Assembly (NCBI GenBank): GCA_032718475.1
Contig: JAUCBJ010000648.1
Location: 124,001 to 188,000, forward strand
DNA: 64,000 bases
Source of the DNA: Nemertoderma westbladi
Lineage: Eukaryota; Xenacoelomorpha; Nemertodermatida; Nemertodermatidae
Direction: 5' to 3'
Shown: in pieces, positions 55,391 through 64,000 of the stretch
Numbering within the stretch: the first letter of the stretch is position 1
Layout: every line of letters starts with the position of its first letter
Translations under genes and position numbers: made by a program
Notes under the pieces: model-generated
Database searches by the model: none
What the model was told of the DNA's origin: nothing
Seen by the model: the letters and a program-made list of their open reading frames with translations, nothing else

Positions 55391-57945
55391 TTAAACAACA
55401 TGAACTTTGTATAAATTAATATAAACAACATGAACTTTGTATAAATTAATATAAACAACATGAACTTTGTATAAATTAATATAAACAACATGAACTTTGT
55501 ATAAATTAATATAAACAACATGAACTTTGTATAAATTAATATAAACAACATGAACTTTGTATAAATTAATATAAACAACATGAACTTTGTATAAATTAAT
55601 TTAAACAACATGAACTTTGTATAAATTAATATAAACAACATGAACTTTGTATAAATTAATATAAACAACATGAACTTTGTATAAATTAATATAAACAACA
55701 TGAACTTTGTATAAATTAATTTAAACAACATGAACTTTGTATAAATTAATTTAAACAACATGAACTTTGTATAAATTAATATAAACAACATGAACTTTGT
55801 ATAAATTAATATAAACAACATGAACTTTGTATAAATTAATATAAACAACATGAACTTTGTATAAATTAATATAAACAACATGAACTTTGTATAAATTAAT
55901 ATAAACAACATGAACTTTGTATAAATTAATATAAACAACATGAACTTTGTATAAATTAATATAAACAACATGAACTTTGTATAAATTAATATAAACAACA
56001 TGAACTTTGTATAAATTAATATAAACAACATGAACTTTGTATAAATTAATATAAACAACATGAACTTTGTATAAATTAATATAAACAACATGAACTTTGT
56101 ATAAATTAATATAAACAACATGAACTTTGTATAAATTAATTTAAACAACATGAACTTTGTATAAATTAATATAAACAACATGAACTTTGTATAAATTAAT
56201 ATAAACAACATGAACTTTGTATAAATTAATATAAACAACATGAACTTTGTATAAATTAATTTAAACAACATGAACTTTGTATAAATTAATTTAAACAACA
56301 TGAACTTTGTATAAATTAATATAAACAACATGAACTTTGTATAAATTAATATAAACAACATGAACTTTGTATAAATTAATATAAACAACATGAACTTTGT
56401 ATAAATTAATATAAACAACATGAACTTTGTATAAATTAATATAAACAACATGAACTTTGTATAAATTAATATAAACAACATGAACTTTGTATAAATTAAT
56501 ATAAACAACATGAACTTTGTATAAATTAATATAAACAACATGAACTTTGTATAAATTAATATAAACAACATGAACTTTGTATAAATTAATATAAACAACA
56601 TGAACTTTGTATAAATTAATATAAACAACATGAACTTTGTATAAATTAATATAAACAACATGAACTTTGTATAAATTAATATAAACAACATGAACTTTGT
56701 ATAAATTAATATAAACAACATGAACTTTGTATAAATTAATATAAACAACATGAACTTTGTATAAATTAATATAAACAACATGAACTTTGTATAAATTAAT
56801 ATAAACAACATGAACTTTGTATAAATTAATTTAAACAACATGAACTTTGTATAAATTAATATAAACAACATGAACTTTGTATAAATTAATATAAACAACA
56901 TGAACTTTGTATAAATTAATATAAACAACATGAACTTTGTATAAATTAATATAAACAACATGAACTTTGTATAAATTAATATAAACAACATGAACTTTGT
57001 ATAAATTAATATAAACAACATGAACTTTGTATAAATTAATATAAACAACATGAACTTTGTATAAATTAATATAAACAACATGAACTTTGTATAAATTAAT
57101 ATAAACAACATGAACTTTGTATAAATTAATATAAACAACATGAACTTTGTATAAATTAATATAAACAACATGAACTTTGTATAAATTAATATAAACAACA
57201 TGAACTTTGTATAAATTAATATAAACAACATGAACTTTGTATAAATTAATATAAACAACATGAACTTTGTATAAATTAATATAAACAACATGAACTTTGT
57301 ATAAATTAATATAAACAACATGAACTTTGTATAAATTAATATAAACAACATGAACTTTGTATAAATTAATATAAACAACATGAACTTTGTATAAATTAAT
57401 ATAAACAACATGAACTTTGTATAAATTAATATAAACAACATGAACTTTGTATAAATTAATATAAACAACATGAACTTTGTATAAATTAATATAAACAACA
57501 TGAACTTTGTATAAATTAATATAAACAACATGAACTTTGTATAAATTAATATAAACAACATGAACTTTGTATAAATTAATATAAACAACATGAACTTTGT
57601 ATAAATTAATATAAACAACATGAACTTTGTATAAATTAATATAAACAACATGAACTTTGTATAAATTAATATAAACAACATGAACTTTGTATAAATTAAT
57701 ATAAACAACATGAACTTTGTATAAATTAATATAAACAACATGAACTTTGTATAAATTAATATAAACAACATGAACTTTGTATAAATTAATATAAACAACA
57801 TGAACTTTGTATAAATTAATATAAACAACATGAACTTTGTATAAATTAATATAAACAACATGAACTTTGTATAAATTAATATAAACAACATGAACTTTGT
57901 ATAAATTAATATAAACAACATGAACTTTGTATAAATTAATATATT
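55391..57945. repeat. 30-bp satellite array, about 85 nearly identical copies
   Basis: The unit contains AACAACATGAACTTTGTATA; the only recurrent variant is ATAAAC to TTAAAC. Variant units at 55601, 55721 and 55751 recur at 56141, 56261 and 56291, an exact 540-bp (18-unit) duplication. Because 30 is divisible by three, one minus-strand frame is open for 845 codons as a ten-residue repeat (MLFILIYTKF). That is expected from the unit and not evidence of a gene. Confidence 0.98.
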
Positions 57946-57964
57946 ATATATATACTATATATAT

Positions 57965-58690
57965 ATACACTATAACTTACGTCTTCGGCGTGATTAGGAA
58001 AAATAAGACCCCGAGTCTGAATAAAAAGAATTGTAAAAACTTAAAATATAAATAATTTATTTATAACAAATTTCACCAACAGCCATACCCTTAAAATAAA
58101 ATAATGTGCTTTAGGGTTTATATACAGTCAGAAATGAAACCAAATGTAACCAGCCAACCAATAGGGTTCTGGGTACTCTAGTAGTGGCCAATCCTTTACA
58201 GTACTATAAACCTTGGCTCTGATATTAAATCAATACTTTTGGTATTGTAAAATAATTAGTAATAACATCATAACACTAGTCATTATTACATCATCGTTGA
58301 AGTCCACTCATACGCGTGAGTAGCCTTTAATGACAGGTTTTGAGTTTTATTTCTTCACATAAACTTTCTAGGCAGAGTTGGCAGAGCGTATTGACTATGA
58401 ATAAGAATGCAATACACTAAACTTGTTAGATCTTCCAACCATCATTGTCGAAATAAATACAATTCATTGGCGAATAAATTCAGTTTCGGTTTCAGTTTCA
58501 GTTTTATAGTTTCAGTTGTCGAAAACTTAAAAGTAAAAATATCGGTAGTAAATATCGGAGTAGCGGCTCAGAAGCGTGAATATATCGAAATGACCGCATA
58601 AAGCGGCATTGTTGAATGTTATCTCAATAGTATGGCTGCATAGCATAGTCAGACAGATGGTATTGGTATAATGTAGCTGGTTGATTTCAG
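57965..58690. repeat. Dispersed repeat family D, copy 2
   Basis: The left block (57975-58170) matches 29625-29790 and the right block (58520-58690) matches 31137-31375, in the same order. Here the middle is about 350 bp of unique AT-rich DNA instead of a minisatellite. The copy lies between the 30-bp and 23-bp arrays. Confidence 0.75.
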
Positions 58691-58915
58691 AACATGTGGG
58701 ACGATCCACGTAAGTCCAGTTGAGCATTCGCGTAGCGGAACCATTAGTGAACCGTCCGTCGTCGTCGTTGTCGAAAATGTTTGAGAGCTATTAACTAGGT
58801 GAATCTTTGATGAAATGGAACCAAACTTGGTACACATGTAGTCTATAAAAAGTATAGAAATTATACAGAAGACACACATATATAGTTCATATGTAAACCG
58901 CTAGGGGGCGAATGA
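58691..58915. repeat. Family S/U-like fragment with CCGCTAGGGGGC
   Basis: GGGACGATCCACGTAAGTCC, a CGTCGTCGTCGTTGTCG tract, CCAAACTTGGTACACATGTA (as in family U) and CCGCTAGGGGGCG at 58898. A diverged relative of the S/U repeats. Confidence 0.65.
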
Positions 58916-58965
58916 CTAAACTGTTCGCTAATTGTTCTTCTACGCAAATGATCATTTGGACTTAC

Positions 58966-59597
58966 GTGTGCGCGATGTCCCCAAGTACGTGTGCGCGATG
59001 TCCCCAAGTACGTGTGCGCGATGTCCCCAAGTACGTGTGTGCGATGTCCCCAAGTACGTGTGCGCGATGTCCCCAAGTACGTGTGCGCGATGTCCCCAAG
59101 TACGTGTGCGCGATGTCCCCAAGTACGTGTGCGCGATGTCCCCAAGTACGTGTGTGCGATGTCCCCAAGTACGTGTGCGCGATGTCCCCAAGTACGTGTG
59201 TGCGATGTCCCCAAGTACGTGTGCGCGATGTCCCCAAGTACGTGTGTGCGATGTCCCCAAGTACGTGTGCGCGATGTCCCCAAGTACGTGTGCGCGATGT
59301 CCCCAAGTACGTGTGCGCGATGTCCCCAAGTACGTGTGCGCGATGTCCCCAAGTACGTGTGCGCGATGTCCCCAAGTAAGTGTGCGCGATGTCCCCAAGT
59401 ACGTGTGTGCGATGTCCCCAAGTACGTGTGCGCGATGTCCCCAAGTACGTGTGTGCGATGTCCCCAAGTACGTGCGCGCGATGTCCCCAAGTACGTGTGT
59501 GCGATGTCCCCAAGTACGTGTGCGCGATGTCCCCAAGTACGTGTGTGCGATGTCCCCAAGTACGTGTGCGCGATGTCCCCAAGTACGTGTGCGCGAT
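58966..59597. repeat. 23-bp minisatellite, about 27 copies, open in all six frames
   Basis: The unit contains GTGCGCGATGTCCCCAAGTA; the main variant is GTGTGCGATG. No stop triplet occurs on either strand in any phase, so six overlapping frames of 74-255 codons result. Repeat translations (CARCPQVRVRDVPKYV forward, TYLGTSRTRTWGHRAHV reverse) have no recognisable domain. Confidence 0.97.
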
Positions 59598-60468
59598 CAA
59601 CTAGAAAGAAAGTACTAGAAAGATCCAACTAGTGGACCAGATAACACATACCCAGTTTCGGATAATTTTATTTTAGTTTTTAGTAGTTTTTAATTAGTTT
59701 TAAATGGACAAAAGTTACACAGAGTTAAACAAAATTACACCGTGGATAATAAATCCACCTTTAATTTATTTTGAAGAATAGGTTTGGATTTTGACTGCCG
59801 CAGACTGGTATCTATGGAGTTCCATAATGTAACTCCCTCATATTTTAAGCCTCTTTGTGCAACCAGTATTCGAGTTCGTGGAACAAACAATTTATTATCT
59901 CAAGCTGATCCTGACAAAAAGTTTACTGAAAACAACAATTGTCCTTACTCCTATGAGTTCGCCAGGGGCCGCCCTCTAACGGAATCTTGTTTTGTATGTA
60001 CCTGAACAAGATGTTGTTAATGATAACTGAATCAGTTTTAATTGATGGGTTTTTGGGTTATTGCTCTTTATGGATGATACAGTTATCTTTTCGACATCGA
60101 GAAATAATTGTATATTTAAACTCCAAGCATTAGTAAATTTTTTTTCGTCAGGTGGACTATATTATATATACTATATATTATATATACTATTGCGTAATAA
60201 GAATAAAGTTCGGAGACGTATATAATAATATAGTAAATATGATATTATAAGTAATTACAAATATATTTCGACGGTAATAGCCGTCATTATCAATGCATAT
60301 AATCCTATACAGAAGTTGGAAGTAAGTGACCTAATTATTAATAATGGAAATTGCATATTAAATAGTGAAATAGCACAAAATCGCACAGACCACACGACAA
60401 GACTGCTACATACTACTGTACTACAATAACAGTACTAAGTCCTACATACATACTGTACGAAGATAACA
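59598..60468. other. No supported gene
   Basis: AT-rich. A 73-codon plus-strand frame at 59784-60005 is more protein-like than most (ends FARGRPLTESCFVCT) but has no known relative to my recognition and no clear splice context. Confidence 0.35.
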
Positions 60469-60533
60469 CCCCCCCCCCCCCCCCCCCCCAAACAAAAGGG
60501 GGGGGGGGGGGGAATGACGAAAACCGTCATTCC
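60469..60533. other. Poly-C/poly-G hairpin followed by a second hairpin
   Basis: C21 (60469-60489), 8-nt loop, G15 (60498-60512), giving up to 15 G:C pairs. Immediately after, GGGAATGACG and CGTCATTCCC form a 10-bp stem with an AAAAC loop. Confidence 0.92.
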
Positions 60534-61439
60534 CAAAATATCAATGTGCGATGTTTTCAGTTTCCGTTAAACTGGTTGTAAAAAACAGAGGTTATTTCAA
60601 TTTGCCCTTACACGCTTTAACTGCCATTTGTAAACCTACTAACTAGGCATTCTTAAGTTAAATATGACATTTTTAGTTTTAAAATGCTCTTCCTCTTCAT
60701 TATCCTCTTTGCGCTCGTCCTGTTTTGTCTCAAAATTTTTTTTAACGCTGACTGACGACCTTTATAACTATGTAAAGTCTCGAAACTGTGAGAGTAACTG
60801 CTGATTTATCGCAGATGGATATTCGTATCCACTGTAAAACTCGTTGCAATCTCTCTATACACTCTATACATTCCTTAAAACATTCCATTATCTATATCAG
60901 TATCGGATAAAATTACATATCGTCCAATATGCTAAACCATGTGGTTTACGAGTATTGTTAACCACAATACTCGTTATTACGAGTATAGTCAACACAGACT
61001 CGTCTTCATTATAACATTCTTTCCACTCGTCCTGTACATCCTGGTCGCCAAATAACTATTATAAAGTTTTATAGTTTACGAGTTTTATAGTATACTAGCA
61101 GGCAATACCCGAGGCATGTTACCCGGTATTTCCCGCTACCGGCATAGGCCTACTGGCGTACTGGTACCGGTATAAGCCTACCCAGTACCGGTACCGAACG
61201 TGAATTAAACTTTTCGAAAAGTGGCCTATAACGACCGCTGGTTAAAGTTATACACACATGCCAAGTTCCAGCGCAATCCCTCCGCCCGTTTTGGAGGAAT
61301 TCGAACACAGAGAGAGAGAGAGAGACATAATTTGATTTTTATAGGTATAGATTTAGAGTTTACGCGTAAACTCAACACAATACTCGCCTCCTTCATTAGC
61401 CTCGATGTGCTCGTGTTAAAGGCCCCACGCAAATTCTTT
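60534..61439. other. No supported gene
   Basis: AT-rich with ACCGGTA-rich sequence at 61110-61200 and a short (GA)n at 61309-61325. Frames at 61221-61498 are antisense to each other and unsupported. Confidence 0.4.
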
Positions 61440-61745
61440 TTGGAAAATTTATAAACTTCTGCCAAACAACATGTGTACCAAGATTGGTTAGATTTCATTG
61501 AGAATTAGCTAAGTTATTAACGTTTAAAAACACGGATCTACAGAACGACACACTGATTGAGTTAGAGTGGTACCCGTATGGTAAGTTTCGCTTACTTTCG
61601 TGGCTCGTCCCACAGACACACTGATTGAGTTAGAGTGGTACCCGTATGGTAAGTTCGCTTACTTTCGTGGCTCGTCCCACAGACACACTGATTGAGTTAG
61701 AGTGGTACCCGTATGGTAAGTTCGCTTACTTTCGTGGCGCCCCCA
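61440..61745. repeat. Repeat family U, copy 2, with its end triplicated
   Basis: Matches 52640-52800. The terminal block GACACACTGATTGAGTTAGA...CTTACTTTCGTGGCTCGTCC is present three times, at 61547, 61615 and 61682 (68 and 67 bp apart). Confidence 0.88.
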
Positions 61746-62864
61746 CATGATCATGACATCGGAGTCAACCTATGAAATCATAATTTAAGGGATGGTACTT
61801 TTATAATCTGTAATAATTAATCCATTATATTATTGCCAAACGACATATTATTATCATCACAATTAGTGAAATCAAGTTTTATAATCGCCATATTATCTAA
61901 TGAATATCATTCAGCACATACTAGAAAGGACTGAACTGTGCAGTTTAGCGTAGATTATACCTAGGTAGCGCTCATTGCACTACTCAGCGCACGATGCAGG
62001 ATTGGAGTGGAAGAGTTTCAATAATATTATTAAATTATTATGCACATTGCAGCCTTTGTTGAAAGTATCATTACAGTATAAAACCCAACTTCTCAGTTAA
62101 CTGCCATGCGTTAGAGTACATACATTTCATTGTGATAATATCTAATGCACCGTGATGCAATCTACTATATGAAAGAATATGAACTCAAGCTGAAGAAATA
62201 GAACGACAGTAGGATAGGACAGTGCGACAAAAGGGTATCTGAGTCACGATTTATTATAGAAGGCAATGGAATTATTTTTAGGTAGTTGTGATGGATCGTC
62301 CAGAATTCGGAAAGCTACAATTTTTTCCCATATTTTAATACTGCGAAACCACTCCTTCTCTTCTTTTTTTCACAGTAATAAAATATAATATTGGAATAAT
62401 CACTTTGTACTTACTTCAACTGTGTTTGGTGCATTTATTTCCGATGGTTAGTATAGTTTAGGATCCTTATTGCTACCATAACACAGGGCATATTTGTTAA
62501 TATTTACGTTATGCTTTATAGTTCATTATATTGTAATAAATCAAATTATATATATTATGGACCGGCACACATTCAAGAACAGCCGTTGTCTGCAGTCGAT
62601 ACTGAGTTAATCGATAAACCGCACTTTGAAAAATTGCACAAGTTACAGTACAACATTATAGAAGGTAATTAATTATTTGCTTGTTGCCATGGTTACATGG
62701 TGGCTGCCATTGCATTTCAATAGAGCCGATACTAGAAATCAAGAGGAGGTCAGGTTCAATATATGGCGTTCCGAGCAGTCGCCATGGAAAAATTGGAATG
62801 ATTTTTAAAAAAATGCCACAACCGATTAACTGATGACAATTTAGTGTGGGTAGGTCATTATGTG
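61746..62864. other. No recognisable feature
   Basis: AT-rich unique-looking sequence, no credible ORF or RNA gene. Confidence 0.45.
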
Positions 62865-64000
62865 CATATAGTGGGTTCGTAGACTGAGAGCAAGTTATAT
62901 AGTGGGTTCGTAGACGGAGAGCAAGTCATATAGTGGGTTTGTAGACTGAGAGCAAGTTATATAGTGGGTTCGTAGACTGAGAGCAAGTTATATAGTGGGT
63001 TCGTAGACTGAGAGCAAGTTATATAGTGGGTTCGTAGACTGAGAGCAAGTTACATAGTGGGTTCGTAGACTGAGAGTAAGTTATATAGTGGGTTCGCAGA
63101 CTGAGAGCAAGTTATATAGTGGGTTCGTAGACGGAGAGCAAGTTATATAGTGGGTTCGTAGACTGAGAGCAAGTTATATAGTGGGTTCGTAGACCTAGAG
63201 CAAGTTATATAGTGGGTTCGCAGACTGAGAGCAAGTTATATAGTGGGTTCGTAGACTGAGAGCAAGTTATATAGTGGGTTCGTAGACCTAGAGCAAGTTA
63301 TATAGTGGGTTCGTAGACGGAGAGCAAGTTATATAGTGGGTTCGTAGACTGAGAGCAAGTTATATAGTGGGTTCGTAGACTGAGAGCAAGTTATATAGTG
63401 GGTTCGTAGACTGAGAGCAAGTCATATAGTGGGTTCGTAGACTGAGAGCAAGTTATATAGTGGGTTCGTAGACTGAGAGCAAGTTATATAGTGGGTTCGA
63501 AGACTAAGAGCAAGTTATATAGTGGGTTCGTAGACTGAGAGCAAGTCATATAGTGGGTTCGTAGACTGAGAGCAAGTTATATAGTGGGTTCGTAGACTGA
63601 GAGCAAGTTATATAGTGGGTTCGAAGACTAAGAGCAAGTTATATAGTGGGTTCGTAGACTGAGAGCAAGTTATATAGTGGGTTCGTAGACTAGGAGCAAG
63701 TTATATAGTGGGTTCGTAGACGGAGAGCAAGTTATATAGTGGGTTCGTAGACGGAGAGCAAGTTATATAGTGGGTTCGTAGACGGAGAGCAAGTTATATA
63801 GTGGGTTCGTAGACGGAGAGCAAGTTATATAGTGGGTTTGTAGACTGAGAGCAAGTTATATAGTGGGTTTGTAGACTGAGAGCAAGTTATATAGTGGGTT
63901 CGTAGACGGAGAGCAAGTTATATAGTGGGTTCGTAGACGGAGAGCAAGTTATATAGTGGGTTCGTAGACTGAGAGCAAGTTATATAGTGGGTTCGTAGAC
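62865..64000. repeat. 31-bp satellite array, about 37 copies, running off the window
   Basis: The unit contains TATAGTGGGTTCGTAGACTG followed by AGAGCAAGT. Variants: GACGGAGAG, GACCTAGAG, GACTAAGAG, TTTGTAG and CATATAG. Variant order suggests local duplications (the TCGAAGACTAAGAG unit at 63497 and 63621 is spaced four units apart). Confidence 0.97.

Noticed and set aside
55384-57921. 845-codon minus-strand ORF (ten-residue repeat)
   Set aside because: Direct consequence of a stop-free 30-bp unit divisible by three; no non-repetitive coding sequence attached.
58861-59632. Overlapping ORFs on both strands in the 23-bp array
   Set aside because: Open in six frames; no evidence for a real product.
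61221-61498. Overlapping sense and antisense ORFs near 61.3 kb
   Set aside because: Mutually antisense, with a (GA)n stretch in the middle and overlap with family U; no support for either.

Overview
The window is repeat-dense, AT-rich eukaryotic nuclear DNA, most likely from a marine bilaterian invertebrate. The evidence is a phase 1-1 immunoglobulin-type exon with canonical splice sites, BEL/Pao and Ty3/gypsy LTR-retroelement remnants, 5'-truncated LINEs with target-site duplications, tRNA-like and SINE-like Pol III boxes, several MITE or foldback transposons, and many minisatellites. I cannot name the species. Nothing suggests bacterial or phage DNA. By my reading more than a quarter of the 64 kb is tandem repeat. 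Only one segment, the Ig exon, looks like host coding sequence.

Layout. 1-5850: 43-bp satellite continuing beyond the left edge. 5939-6792: minus-strand Ig-domain exon whose 3' end and splice donor lie in an 86-bp tandem repeat. 8088-19420: an 11.3-kb BEL/Pao-type LTR element on the minus strand with about 1.2-kb, nearly identical LTRs; it keeps gag, zinc knuckles and protease but has lost reverse transcriptase, RNase H and integrase. 20042-20935: Ty3/gypsy RT pseudogene and a LINE tail. 20936-26385: 55-bp satellite with a roughly 2.1-kb higher-order duplication. 26936-27512: LINE tail bracketed by a 29-bp target-site duplication. 27694-31085: four further regions of tandem repeat or repeat family (53, 42 and 33 bp units, plus a dispersed family). 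31528-36000: MITEs, an inverted repeat family carrying a poly-C tract, and a group of perfect hairpins. 36211-38943: 26-bp satellite split by a LINE insertion. 39019-46565: three foldback DNA elements, each with an identifiable target-site duplication, plus an interspersed family carrying regularly spaced CCGCTAGAGGGC motifs. 46590-48907: minus-strand LINE with endonuclease and RT, disabled. 48908-55195: second copies of several families and a tRNA-derived SINE. 55391-57945, 58966-59597 and 62865-64000: 30-, 23- and 31-bp arrays, the last running off the right edge.

There is no gene cluster or operon-like pathway. The visible biology is turnover: elements inserting into satellites, satellites expanding inside or beside elements, and higher-order duplication within arrays. 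The points most worth checking are the multiplied splice donor of the Ig exon, the CTCF-like motif ladders inside a dispersed repeat, paired hairpins whose stems differ while their flank is conserved, and the foldback element whose arms are 20-bp satellites.
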